From Acidimicrobiales bacterium (GTDB taxonomy: Bacteria > Actinomycetota > Acidimicrobiia > Acidimicrobiales > RAAP-2): a stretch of DNA of 62,076 nt. The translations under genes were made by a program, and so were the position numbers. The DNA is taken from the NCBI GenBank assembly GCA_025362585.1, contig JANYFR010000064.1, forward strand, positions 1 to 62,076. The letters are read 5' to 3'. The notes beneath the pieces are model-generated. The model saw nothing but the letters and a program-made list of their open reading frames with translations, did no database searches and was not told the origin of the DNA. This document shows, in pieces, positions 33,004 through 41,600 of the stretch. Each line of letters begins with the position of its first letter. Positions within the stretch are counted from its first letter, which is position 1.

Positions 33004-34242
33004 ATGGATCTCACCTACCCTGCAGAAGCCGAAACGTTCCGCGCCGACATTCGTGGCTGGCTTGAGGAGAACCTGCCCGCAGGCTGGTTCGCGCCGGGAT
33101 TTACGATGACGGCGGCCGAGCGTCGGGCCTTCAATGACAGTTGGAATGAGAAGCTGTTCGCGGGTGGGTGGATCTGCGCCGGGTGGCCCGTCGAGTACGG
33201 CGGCAAGGGCCTCACGCTGCTCCAGCAGGTCGTGCTCAACGAGGAGTTCGCCAAGGCTGGTGCGCCCATGCGTGCGGACTTCTTTGGTGACACGCTCGTC
33301 GGACCGACGATTCTTCAGTGGGGCACCGAAGAGCAGAAGAAGGAGTTCATTCCGGGCATTCTGCAGGGAAAGATTGCGTGGTGCCAAGGATTCTCCGAGC
33401 CCGACTCGGGTTCGGACCTGGCGAGCCTGAAGACGACCGCGGTCCTCGACGGCGATGAATGGGTTATCAATGGCCAGAAGGTGTGGACCAGCCAAGCCCA
33501 ACACGCCGACTACGTCTTCTTGATGGTCCGCACCGATCCTCTCGCCCCCCAACACGCCGGCATCAGTTACCTGCTCGTGCCAATGCACCAACCCGGAGTT
33601 GAAGTGCGACCAATCATCCAGGTCGACGGTTCGGGAGACTTCAACGAGGTCTTCTTCACCAACGCCCGCTGCGCGAAGGGTAACGCCGTTGGTGGCGTCA
33701 ACAACGGCTGGAAAGTCGCTATGACCACCCTCGGCTTCGAGCGCGGTTCGTCATCGACGACCGGCTATCGACGATTCTTGAAGGAGTGGGAGCAGATCGT
33801 GCACGAGGCGAACCGTTTGCACAAGAACAGTGATCCCCTGGTGCGCGACCAACTGGTGAGGGCCTGGGAGCGCGTGAAGATAATGGAGATCAACGGCTAC
33901 CGTTCCCTGACCGACTCGCTCAACGGCACGCACAACACCGCGTTGCTCGGCGCCTGCAACAAGATGTTCTGGTCCGAGGCTCACCGCGCGACATTGGAGT
34001 TGGCGCTCGACGTGCTCGGCATGGAGGCTCAGATTCTCACCGGCAACGCCACCAATGAGGCCGCCGAGCCCGGTCTGCGAAGGGGCCGCGCTGACTATCC
34101 GGTCTCGGAGCTACAGGGCTCGTTCTTCTTTTCGCGCTCCGAAACAATCTGGGGGGGCACCGCCGAGATCCAGCGCAATATCATTGGCGAGCGGGCCCTG
34201 GGGCTGCCGAAGGAGCCCAAGGTGCAGACCGCCCCGGCCTAG
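33004..34242 (+). CDS. Acyl-CoA dehydrogenase
   Basis: A 412-residue FAD-dependent dehydrogenase introducing a 2,3-double bond into an acyl-CoA. It has 'WCQGFSEPDSGSDLASLKT', 'INGQKVWTSQAQHADY', the C-terminal 'SETIWGGTAEIQRNIIGERALGLP' (FAD/substrate loop), seen as 'IWGGTAEIQRNIIGERALGL', and normal family length. The exact acyl chain is unknown; this subgroup often acts on branched, cholate- or steroid-derived acyl-CoAs. Converges with, and overlaps by 4 nt, the MFS gene. Confidence 0.9.
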   Translation: MDLTYPAEAETFRADIRGWLEENLPAGWFAPGFTMTAAERRAFNDSWNEKLFAGGWICAGWPVEYGGKGLTLLQQVVLNEEFAKAGAPMRADFFGDTLVGPTILQWGTEEQKKEFIPGILQGKIAWCQGFSEPDSGSDLASLKTTAVLDGDEWVINGQKVWTSQAQHADYVFLMVRTDPLAPQHAGISYLLVPMHQPGVEVRPIIQVDGSGDFNEVFFTNARCAKGNAVGGVNNGWKVAMTTLGFERGSSSTTGYRRFLKEWEQIVHEANRLHKNSDPLVRDQLVRAWERVKIMEINGYRSLTDSLNGTHNTALLGACNKMFWSEAHRATLELALDVLGMEAQILTGNATNEAAEPGLRRGRADYPVSELQGSFFFSRSETIWGGTAEIQRNIIGERALGLPKEPKVQTAPA

Positions 34243-35480
34243 GCCGTCGAGAGCGCCAATTCACCGCCACGGTGGCGCAGTTGGACCACCAACATGGTGC
34301 CAGTCAAGAACGTCAGCGTCGCGCCCACGAGGATGCCAATGCGCGGGTTCGCCCCCGCGACGATCAGACCGATGAGCGGCGCGCCGATCGGCGTGGTGCC
34401 GAGGAAGGCGGTCGCGTAGAGGCTCATGACCCTCCCACGCATTTGCTCACTCGAGTTCAACTGCAGAGTGGCGTTGGCGCTCGACAGGAAGGCAATCGAG
34501 AAGGCTCCGGTGGGGACCATTGCCAACTCCGCGAGGGTGATCGACGGCGCGAGTGCGACGAGCGTCATAAAGCCTCCGAAGCCCAGCGCGAGGACGGCTA
34601 ACAACTTGGGCGTCGGACGTGAACGGTGCGCGATGAAGAGCCCTCCAATGATGGCGCCGATCCCCATCGCACCCATCAAAATGCCGTAGTGCGCCGCCGT
34701 GCGCTCGTGAAAGGTCGTGCGCGCGAGCAGCGGCAACGTCACCGTGAAGTTGAAGGCGAAGGTCCCCACGACGGCGACCGCCGCAATGACGTTGCGTAAC
34801 TGCGGCGTGTTCCACACGTAACGCAGACCCAAACGAAGTTGGCCGCGCTCACGGGTCACGGTCCTCATCGGCACGAAGTCGGCCCGGCGCATCATGGCGA
34901 GCGCGACCAGCACCGCCAGGTACGAGACGGCGTTGACGTAAAACGACCCGGCGGTGCCGATGAGGGCGATAAACGCCGCGGCGATGCCGGGCCCGATGAC
35001 CCGTCCGGCGTTCATCAACACGCTGTTGAGGCTCACAGCATTGGCGATGAGGTCGCGCCCCACCATCTCTTGGACGAAGGCCTGGCGGGCCGGTACGTCG
35101 AAGAGGTTCACGAGGCCGAGTCCGAACGCAATCACGTAGACCGTCATGGGGCGAACGTGATTGGTCGTGACGAGCACCCCGAGCAGCAGCGCCAAGAGGC
35201 CCGCGGCGATCTGCGTGAAGTAGAGGATGCGCCGCTTCTCGTGGCGGTCGGCGACGAGACCGCCGTAGGAGCCGGCGAGCAGGATGGGCAGGTACTGGAG
35301 GGCCACCGCGATGCCGAGGTCGACCGACGAGCCAGTCAACTGGAGGACCAGCCAGCCCTGGGCGACCGACTGCATCCACGTGCCCGACACTGATATCAAC
35401 TGTCCAATGAAGTACAGCCGGAAGTTTCGCACCTTCAACGCGGCAAAGGTCCTCGAAGAGATCTTGAGCGCCGCGTTCAC
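34239..35480 (-). CDS. MFS transporter (MFS_3 / EntS-like exporter)
   Basis: A 413-residue major facilitator with about 12 helices. 'YFIGQLISVSGTWMQSVAQGWL' (here 'QLISVSGTWMQSVAQGWL'), 'SYGGLVADRHEKRRIL' and 'VLMNAGRVIGPGIAA' are typical of the MFS_3 drug/siderophore exporter branch. GTG start overlaps the marR stop by 4 nt, so the pump is co-expressed with and likely controlled by that regulator, a common resistance-pump arrangement. Confidence 0.88.
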   Translation of the reverse strand: MNAALKISSRTFAALKVRNFRLYFIGQLISVSGTWMQSVAQGWLVLQLTGSSVDLGIAVALQYLPILLAGSYGGLVADRHEKRRILYFTQIAAGLLALLLGVLVTTNHVRPMTVYVIAFGLGLVNLFDVPARQAFVQEMVGRDLIANAVSLNSVLMNAGRVIGPGIAAAFIALIGTAGSFYVNAVSYLAVLVALAMMRRADFVPMRTVTRERGQLRLGLRYVWNTPQLRNVIAAVAVVGTFAFNFTVTLPLLARTTFHERTAAHYGILMGAMGIGAIIGGLFIAHRSRPTPKLLAVLALGFGGFMTLVALAPSITLAELAMVPTGAFSIAFLSSANATLQLNSSEQMRGRVMSLYATAFLGTTPIGAPLIGLIVAGANPRIGILVGATLTFLTGTMLVVQLRHRGGELALSTA

Positions 35481-35905
35481 TCCGTCTCCAACAGCAGTTC
35501 AAGGAAACGAACCAGTTCCTCGGCCCTCTGACGGTCACCTGATGAGAGCGACTGGAGCTTGCGTTCGAGGAATTCGGTCTTGCGTTTTCGGATCTGCTCA
35601 ACCTCTTGGCGACCCAATTTCGTGATCTGCACTCTCGTACAGCGGCGGTCGTCGGGATCGGCCACGCATTTGATGAGGCCGGCCTGTTCCATCGTGCGCA
35701 CGAGCCGCGTTACTGACGGCGGCTGAATCTGTTCGGCCGAGGCGAGGTCGCCGAGCGAAGGATTGTGGAGTGATTCGACCGAGGCGAGCATCGAGGCCTG
35801 CGCCGGCGAGATGCCGCCCAGGGCGGAGTGGCGCAGTCGCCGGTTCATTCGCGTGATGGCTCGACGCAATCGGGCGGCGGTCTCGGTAGTAGTCGTTATT
35901 TCCAT
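35477..35905 (-). CDS. MarR-family transcriptional regulator
   Basis: A 142-residue winged-helix repressor. 'ISPAQASMLASVE', 'SLGDLASAEQIQPPSVTRLV' (recognition helix), and the wing 'ADPDDRRCTRVQITKLGRQ' are standard MarR features, followed by dimerisation helices. Ligand unknown. It probably represses its own operon with the MFS pump through the palindrome overlapping its start codon, and is released by a pump substrate. Confidence 0.92.
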   Translation of the reverse strand: MEITTTTETAARLRRAITRMNRRLRHSALGGISPAQASMLASVESLHNPSLGDLASAEQIQPPSVTRLVRTMEQAGLIKCVADPDDRRCTRVQITKLGRQEVEQIRKRKTEFLERKLQSLSSGDRQRAEELVRFLELLLETE

Positions 35906-35927
35906 TAGTTCACCTAACTAAATAGTA
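35905..35927 (-). promoter_or_regulatory. marR promoter -10 and palindromic operator
   Basis: A perfect inverted repeat TTAGTT-N5-AACTAA (35905-35921) reaches the first base of the marR ATG and contains the AGGTGA ribosome-binding site. The minus-strand -10 box TACTAT (35922-35927) abuts it. A repressor bound here would block both transcription start and ribosome binding. Confidence 0.6.
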
Positions 35928-35939
35928 GCGGGGCCGGGT

Positions 35940-36280
35940 GCGGACGTGACCGGACTCATCGTGCCGGTAGGGCCTCGCGAAATGGGTCAATCGGGGCAGC
36001 GATGCCAGCGCGGACCCCCCTGGGCCGTCGCGACGGCGCCGTCCTCGCGATTGGACTGGTTCGAAAGATCGTCACGGTCGAGGTGGCGGCGGAGTCCCCG
36101 GGGCATCTCCCTACCGAGACAACCAGGGCTCCCCAGAGGGATCGTGGCTCGCCGATGATCGGCCAAGACCAGTGCTCCGGCTGCCTACCTCTCATGGGGT
36201 CGGTCAGCCCACGTCGGGCGAGGATACCGTGGTCATCAATCGAGGGCTGTGGCCCGTTGGCGTGGGGAACCGCACTCGGT
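35940..36280. other. Intergenic stretch without recognised gene
   Basis: About 340 nt between the marR promoter and the nfu stop. Several frames are open on the plus strand because of GC content, but none shows a known motif or a good ribosome-binding site. Nothing else was seen. Confidence 0.4.
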
Positions 36281-36613
36281 TCAGAGTTGGCGGTAACGGG
36301 GCACGTAGCCCCCGACACCGAGGGACATCGAATCCTCGGGGTCGATGGAGTCATCGACCCCGCCGAGCACTTCCGTGACCCACTTCAGGCGGTCCATCAG
36401 GATCCTCGTGACGCCGCCCTGGAGAGTGTCGGAGGAGATCGCGCAGCTCGAACAGGCGCCCTGGAGCTGCACCTCGACGACCCCGGTGGCCACGTCCGCG
36501 CGAATCAGTACGAGGTCTCCCCCATCGGCCTGCACTGAAGGACGCATGAGGTCGAGCAGGGCGTTCAGGGCCTTCAGACGACTGGAGCGCTCCTGGTCGG
36601 TCAGTTCTTCCAT
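36281..36613 (-). CDS. Nfu-type Fe-S cluster scaffold (NifU C-terminal domain)
   Basis: A 110-residue protein with a single NifU C-terminal domain. The cluster-binding CxxC is Cys54-Cys57 in 'GACSSCAIS', preceded by 'LMRPSVQADGGDLVLI', the family signature. It would carry a [4Fe-4S] cluster between subunits to target proteins; the NuoF-like protein in the window is a candidate client. The last ~25 residues after the domain are not conserved in my reading. Confidence 0.88.
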   Translation of the reverse strand: MEELTDQERSSRLKALNALLDLMRPSVQADGGDLVLIRADVATGVVEVQLQGACSSCAISSDTLQGGVTRILMDRLKWVTEVLGGVDDSIDPEDSMSLGVGGYVPRYRQL

Positions 36614-36665
36614 GACTCCAGTCTGCCGTAAGAATCGAATGCCGTGACCGGGAATTTCCTTTCAC

Positions 36666-36671
36666 TACGAT
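36666..36671 (+). promoter_or_regulatory. -10 box of a leaderless P450 transcript
   Basis: TACGAT ends 7 nt before ATG 36679; GTGACC sits 16 bp further upstream as a possible -35. The earlier ATG at 36670 overlaps the -10 box, so it is unlikely to be the start. Confidence 0.5.
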
Positions 36672-36678
36672 GGCTCCG

Positions 36679-37947
36679 ATGGAGCCAAAAGTTGACTGGC
36701 GCGTCGACGAGATAGACCTCTCGGATCTGGAGTTTTGGAAGCGCCCGTGGGGCGAACGCGAAGCGGCCTTTGCGACGCTGCGACGCGATCGCCCCATCGC
36801 CCACTTCGAGGATTCGATTCTCGAAGGGAGTCTGGCCCTGATCTTTCCTCCGGGCAACGGCAACTACGCCCTGACCCGCCACCGCGACATTGCGGAGGCC
36901 TCTCGCCACCCCGAGATCTTTCTCTCGGGCCCCGGCGCGGTCTCCCAATTTGACCTTCCGCCCGAGATGGTCGAGTACTTCTCGGGGATGATCTCGACGG
37001 ACAACCCCAAGCACGCGCGTCTGCGCCGCATTGTCTCAAACGCCTTCAATCCTCGCAACGTCCGCGGGGTCGAGGAGTCCATAGAGCGAGTCGCCGCCGC
37101 CGTGCTCGACCGAGCGCGCCACCACGGTTCGGGCGACTTCGTTCGCGACATCGCCGCTCCCCTGCCCCTGGTGATCATCTGCGACATGATGGGCGTGCCG
37201 CCAAGCGAGTACGAGACCGTGTTGCGATGCTCGAACGTGATCCTCTCTATGGGCGATCCCGAAATAATCGGCGAGGGTACGGACCCCGTCGTCGCCGTGC
37301 TCGAGGCCGGCGCCACGCTCACGGGCATCATGGAAGAGCTCGGCAAGTACCGATTGGACGAGCCGATCGACGACATTACGAGCGCGCTCGTCAACGCTGA
37401 GATTGAGTCGGAGAAGTTGACCCAGCAGGAGCTCGCGTCATTTTTCGTCCTGCTCGTGACCGCCGGCAACGAGACGACCCGAACAGCGCTGGCCCACAGC
37501 CTGCACGCGCTGAGCGAGTTCCCCGAGCAGAGAGCGCGCCTCGTGGCCGATTTCGGGGGTCTCTCGAAGACCGCGACCGACGAGATCGTGCGATGGGCCT
37601 CGCCGGTGATCTGGATGCGGCGTACTCTCGCCGAGGACTACACGCTCTCGGGCGTTGAGTTGAAAGCCAATGACAAGGTCCTGCTGTACTACAACTCGGC
37701 CAATCGCGACGAGGACGTCTTTGTCGACCCGCTCGTCTTCGACGTCGGACGTTCGCCGAATGACCACTACGGATTCGGCGCGCCCGGTCCCCACTTCTGC
37801 CTCGGGGCGCACCTCGCGCGCCGCGAAATCACCGTCATGTGGCGCGAACTGCTCGACAAGACCCCCGCCATCCACGCGACCGGCGCGCCCTCGCAACTCG
37901 CGTCGAACTTCGTGAACGGGATCAAGCGTCTCGACTACAGCTTCTAG
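36679..37947 (+). CDS. Cytochrome P450
   Basis: A 422-residue soluble bacterial P450. The oxygen-activating I-helix is 'LLVTAGNETTRTA', the ExxR motif lies in 'TDEIVRWASPV', and the heme-thiolate loop is 'FGAPGPHFCLGAHLARRE'. It resembles the mycobacterial CYP125/CYP126-like group acting on sterol or lipid substrates. Electrons could come from a 3Fe-4S ferredoxin such as the one at 16.5 kb. Its end overlaps the convergent AhpD-like gene by 4 nt. Confidence 0.92.
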   Translation: MEPKVDWRVDEIDLSDLEFWKRPWGEREAAFATLRRDRPIAHFEDSILEGSLALIFPPGNGNYALTRHRDIAEASRHPEIFLSGPGAVSQFDLPPEMVEYFSGMISTDNPKHARLRRIVSNAFNPRNVRGVEESIERVAAAVLDRARHHGSGDFVRDIAAPLPLVIICDMMGVPPSEYETVLRCSNVILSMGDPEIIGEGTDPVVAVLEAGATLTGIMEELGKYRLDEPIDDITSALVNAEIESEKLTQQELASFFVLLVTAGNETTRTALAHSLHALSEFPEQRARLVADFGGLSKTATDEIVRWASPVIWMRRTLAEDYTLSGVELKANDKVLLYYNSANRDEDVFVDPLVFDVGRSPNDHYGFGAPGPHFCLGAHLARREITVMWRELLDKTPAIHATGAPSQLASNFVNGIKRLDYSF

Positions 37948-38300
37948 GATGCCTCCGCCGCGACGGCCTCGTCGAAAGACCGCAGGGCCCGAGGACCCCA
38001 CACCGTACCGGGCCCCCCGTTCATCAGCACGGCCACGCCAATCGCCTCAGCCATCTGTTGGCGCGAGACGCCCCGGCGGGCCGCACCGCGCGCGTGCGCC
38101 ACGATGCAGCCGTCGCACTCGCGCGTGATCGCGATCACCATCGCCAGCAGCTCCTTGGTCGCTGACGTCAGTTCCCCCGGGGCCATCGACGCAGCCGATA
38201 ACGCCGCGTAACCCTTCATCACCTCGGGGATCAGACCGCGAAGGTCAAGGGCTGGCTGACGCAACTCGTCGTGCACCTCGCTCGTGTTTTCCATCGCCAC
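37944..38300 (-). CDS. AhpD-like carboxymuconolactone-decarboxylase-family protein
   Basis: A 118-residue all-helical protein. The redox motif E-CxxC-xxx-H is Glu61, Cys62, Cys65 and His69 ('ECDGCIVAHARGA'), the signature of AhpD-type alkylhydroperoxidases rather than of true decarboxylases. 'GVSRQQMAEAIGVAVLMNGGP' (core 'MAEAIGVAVLMNGGP') completes the domain. It probably acts in peroxide or thiol redox chemistry. Confidence 0.88.
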   Translation of the reverse strand: MAMENTSEVHDELRQPALDLRGLIPEVMKGYAALSAASMAPGELTSATKELLAMVIAITRECDGCIVAHARGAARRGVSRQQMAEAIGVAVLMNGGPGTVWGPRALRSFDEAVAAEAS

Positions 38301-38357
38301 CTCCCCTTCCGATCGTAGCGACCATCACCCGAGCCACGTCCGAGTCCGACAGACTTC

Positions 38358-38363
38358 TAGGAT
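38358..38363 (+). promoter_or_regulatory. -10 box of a leaderless carbonic anhydrase transcript
   Basis: TAGGAT ends 6 nt before ATG 38370 with no ribosome-binding site between. Confidence 0.5.
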
Positions 38364-38369
38364 GTTTCG

Positions 38370-38864
38370 ATGAACGTGATCGATAAGCTCCTGGCGCACA
38401 ATCGCGACTACGTCGCGCGACACGGCCACCGTGAGTTGGCGACGGCGCCGCGCCGCCACCTCGCCGTTCTGACCTGCATGGACTCGCGCCTCGACCTCTT
38501 TGGCGCGCTCGGCCTCGACCTGGGTGAGGCCCACCTCATTCGAAACGCCGGCGGGCTCGCGACCGACGATGCGGTCCGCTCACTCCTCTTGAGCCAGCGC
38601 CTGCTCGGCACGAGCGCGGTCATGGTGATCCACCACACTCGCTGCGGCCTCGAATCCTTCGACGAGGAGACCCTCCAGCGTGAACTAGAGGCGACCGTCG
38701 GCGAACGACCACCGTTTCGCCTGGGTGCCTACGTCGACGTCGACGTCGACGTGCGGGCCACCGTGGCGACCCTGCGGGCCAGTCCGTTCCTGTTGAGCAC
38801 CGACGTGCGGGGCTTCGTGTTCGACGTCGACGAGGGTGGCTTACGCGAGGTGGTGGTCGCCTAA
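38370..38864 (+). CDS. Beta-class carbonic anhydrase
   Basis: A 164-residue zinc enzyme interconverting CO2 and bicarbonate. Zinc ligands are Cys36, His89 and Cys92, with the Asp38/Arg40 dyad in 'CMDSR' and 'HHTRCGLESF'. It is of the short actinobacterial type. The C-terminus contains a repeated 'VDVDVDV' strand. It overlaps the 3' end of the decayed GNAT gene on the other strand. Confidence 0.92.
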   Translation: MNVIDKLLAHNRDYVARHGHRELATAPRRHLAVLTCMDSRLDLFGALGLDLGEAHLIRNAGGLATDDAVRSLLLSQRLLGTSAVMVIHHTRCGLESFDEETLQRELEATVGERPPFRLGAYVDVDVDVRATVATLRASPFLLSTDVRGFVFDVDEGGLREVVVA

Positions 38865-39300
38865 CGGCTTGTTGAAGCGCTGACTGGTCTGTTCGAACCC
38901 AAGTCGTCGAAAGAAGCGGTGGGCATCGGCGCGGACGTTGCGACTCGTGAACTGGATTTGCTAGCACCCACGACGATTCGCCAGGTCCGGTGCCTCCTTC
39001 AACAGCGCGGCGCCGCTACCGCGTCCGCGCAGGTCGCTTCGCACGTGCACGCTCTCGACTTCGCAGCACCACCCGCCGGTGTGCTGAAAGTGAGGAAAGA
39101 CAAACACCTGGCAGAGGCCGACCACGTCACCGTTGCACTCGGCGACAAGGACGTCGCCGAGCCGCGCGAGTCTCTTGCACCGCGGCCCAGTAGCAATCCC
39201 TCTCGTTCTCCTGTTCAACCTCGGGAGTGTGCAACTCCTCGCCCAGAAGCGACGGCGCCCGCACGTCGCCCCGGGCGATCGGGCGAATGAGTGCCACCAC
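38841..39300 (-). pseudogene. GNAT-family acetyltransferase remnant
   Basis: The acetyl-CoA-binding part is clear: 'LVAECNGDVVGLCQVFVFPH' and 'VHVRSDLRGRGSGAALLKEA'. It is interrupted by an in-frame TAG at 38961-38963, after which the same frame continues with the family C-terminus 'QIQFTSRNVRADAHRFFRRL' to a TAA at 38841. The N-terminus is also displaced: from GTG 39300 or 39297 another frame reads 'ELHTPEVEQENERDCYWAAV' and must shift near 39180 to join the core. One nonsense change and one frameshift therefore separate it from a working gene. It follows the amidase gene by 3 nt. Confidence 0.75.
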
Positions 39301-39303
39301 GAC

Positions 39304-40704
39304 CTACGCGCGCGGATCAATGGGGGTCATGACACCGATCGCGTCTTCGACCACCTGAGCGGCGTCGAGGCAGAGGTCGTCGCGGAAGATGTCGCCGATA
39401 ATCTGGGCCCCCGTCGGCAGGCCGTTCGCGACGCCCGTGGGCACGCAGGCGGCCGGGAGTCCCAGGAGGTTGGCCGGCAACACGAAGCGGAAGTTCTCCA
39501 CGACCCTCATCGCCGACTGGACGTCGCGAATGTCGAAACCGTGTTCGAAGGGCGGCTGGGTCCACGTCGGTCCCACGATCAAGGGGTAGGTGGTGAGGAA
39601 CTGACGCCACGCTCTCGCCACCATGTGGCGACTCTCGTGCATCATCTCGAGCGATTCGGGCGTCGCCGCAGGGAAGTCCGCGCTCGCCAATTCGACGAAT
39701 CGTCGTCCGCCGTCGCCCATGACGCCCATCAAGGCCGGACCGTAGACTTGAAAGTTCGCGGTCATCAGCTCGGCCCAACCAACGTAGGACTCGAAGAGCA
39801 TCGGCGGCTCGATCTCGACGACCTCGTAGCCGGCATCCTCGAGCGCCCGGCCGGCGGCACGCACGCCGTTGGCGACGTCGGCGTCAGTCTCACCGCCCAT
39901 GGGCGTCGCCACGAGCGCCACGCGCTTGGGGACCGGCCGTCCGCGCAGGGCGACGTCGACGGAGAATGGATCCAACTCATGGGCGCCCATGAGGACTTCG
40001 AGTCCTAGGCGAAGGTCGGCGACGTGGCGCGCGAGCGGACCTTCGGCGAGCATCACCTGTGAGTTGAACGTCATCTCCTGGGTCGCGCTGGGGTTGCCCT
40101 GCGGCACACGCCCCCGTGAAGGCTTGATCGAAGCGATTCCGCAGGCGTAGGCCGGGTTGCGCAGCGACCCCCCGATGTCGTTGCCGAGTCCGATCGGGCT
40201 CATACCCGACGCGATCGCGGCGGCCTCGCCGCCCGACGAACCTCCCGCCGTGCGTCCGTGCATCCAGGGATTATGCGTGGCACCGTAGAGCGACGACTCC
40301 GTATTCACGCGCAGGCCCAAGTCGGGCATGTTCGTTCGCGCGAGCACCACCGCGCCGGCACCGCGCATCCGCTCGACTGTCGGAGCGTCCGAGTGCGCCA
40401 CGAAGTCCTTCAGGGCCACGCAGCCTTCGGTCGTGGCGTAGCCGGCCACGTCAATATTGGTCTTGATCGTGAAAGGCACGCCGTGGAGCGGACCTCGCGC
40501 CTGACCGGCGCGTTGCAGCGCGTCGGCGGCGTCGGCCTCGCGGCGCACCTCGTCGGGGCGAATCTCCACGACGGCGTTCACGGCGTCGTTGACGGCATCG
40601 ATACGTGAGAGGTGCGCTTCGATGACCTCGCGCGACGTCGTCACCCCACGGCGGATCAATTCGGCCAGCCGCGAAGCCGACTCCTGCCATAATTCGTTCG
40701 CCAT
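39304..40704 (-). CDS. Amidase (amidase signature family)
   Basis: A 466-residue amidase with the Ser-cisSer-Lys triad: Lys81 in 'TIKTNIDVAG', Ser156 in 'TAGGSSGGEAAAIASG' and nucleophile Ser180 in 'GNDIGGSLRNPAYACG'. Such enzymes hydrolyse carboxylic amides to acid and ammonia. 'HGVPFTIKTNID' shows it is not obviously GatA, and no gatB/gatC are near. GGGAG precedes the ATG. The decayed GNAT gene follows in the same direction. Confidence 0.9.
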   Translation of the reverse strand: MANELWQESASRLAELIRRGVTTSREVIEAHLSRIDAVNDAVNAVVEIRPDEVRREADAADALQRAGQARGPLHGVPFTIKTNIDVAGYATTEGCVALKDFVAHSDAPTVERMRGAGAVVLARTNMPDLGLRVNTESSLYGATHNPWMHGRTAGGSSGGEAAAIASGMSPIGLGNDIGGSLRNPAYACGIASIKPSRGRVPQGNPSATQEMTFNSQVMLAEGPLARHVADLRLGLEVLMGAHELDPFSVDVALRGRPVPKRVALVATPMGGETDADVANGVRAAGRALEDAGYEVVEIEPPMLFESYVGWAELMTANFQVYGPALMGVMGDGGRRFVELASADFPAATPESLEMMHESRHMVARAWRQFLTTYPLIVGPTWTQPPFEHGFDIRDVQSAMRVVENFRFVLPANLLGLPAACVPTGVANGLPTGAQIIGDIFRDDLCLDAAQVVEDAIGVMTPIDPRA

Positions 40705-40757
40705 CTAAGCTCCCGTTCTCTACTCCGGGCAGTTTGTCACGCTCGGCTGAGTGCGGA

Positions 40758-41597
40758 TCAGCCGAATCGGCCGAGGGTGTAGTCGAGGGTGCGAGGGTCG
40801 ATGGGATTGTTGAAGATCTTCTCGGTGGTGTCGAACTCAATGAGCTCGCCCGCTCGGTCCTCGCCCATCAACAAGAAGGCGCAGTCGTCCGAGATCCGGG
40901 CCGCCTGCTGCATGTTGTGGGTCACGATGACGACCGTGACGCGCTGCTTCAGCGACGTCATCAACTCCTCGATTCGCAGTGTCGCTATCGGGTCCAGCGC
41001 AGAGGTCGGCTCGTCCATCAAAATCACTTCAGGGTCCATTGCCAGCGCCCGGGCAATACAGAGGCGCTGCTGCTCACCACCGGAAAGGTTGGACGCGGCG
41101 ACCTTCAGACGACTCTCCACACTGTCCCAGAGTGCGGCCGATCGCAGAGACGACTCGGCGGCCTCGTCGAGAATCGACTTCTTCTTCACGCCGTTGAAGC
41201 GCAGTCCCGAGATCGCGTTGTCGTAGATCGACATCGTGGGGAACGGGTTCGGACGCTGGAACACCATGCCCACGCGTGTGCGTAGTTCAGTCACGGTGAG
41301 ATCACCGCGGTAGATGTCCACGCCGTCGAGCAGGATTTGACCGGCGACCTTGGCGCCGGGGGTCAAGTCGTGCAGGCGATTGAGCGCCCGCAGCAACGTG
41401 GTCTTACCCGAGCCCGATGGCCCAATGAGGCTCGTGACTCGATTCTTCGCGATGTCGAAGGTGCAGTCGCGCACCGCGGTGCGTCCGTGAAACGAGACCG
41501 CGACGTCCTTCAGTTGCATCGCAATCACGCTGCGTGCCGGTGCTGTGCTTTTATCCACGACTTCCATTTTGACCTTCGCCATAAATTCCTGATCCAT
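40758..41597 (-). CDS. pstB: Phosphate ABC transporter ATPase
   Basis: A 279-residue ATPase with Walker A '[16 protein letters not shown]', '[18 protein letters not shown]' (PstB-specific Q-loop region), signature '[16 protein letters not shown]' and Walker B '[13 protein letters not shown]'. It drives phosphate import by PstC/PstA. It starts 3 nt after the pstA stop; the Met at residue 6 is an alternative start. No phoU follows. Confidence 0.95.
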   Translation of the reverse strand: MDQEFMAKVKMEVVDKSTAPARSVIAMQLKDVAVSFHGRTAVRDCTFDIAKNRVTSLIGPSGSGKTTLLRALNRLHDLTPGAKVAGQILLDGVDIYRGDLTVTELRTRVGMVFQRPNPFPTMSIYDNAISGLRFNGVKKKSILDEAAESSLRSAALWDSVESRLKVAASNLSGGEQQRLCIARALAMDPEVILMDEPTSALDPIATLRIEELMTSLKQRVTVVIVTHNMQQAARISDDCAFLLMGEDRAGELIEFDTTEKIFNNPIDPRTLDYTLGRFG

Positions 41598-41600
41598 TGG

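Noticed and set aside
36002-36538. Open frame of 178 codons on the plus strand
   Set aside because: Its second half is antisense to the clear nfu gene, and the rest has no motif or ribosome-binding site.
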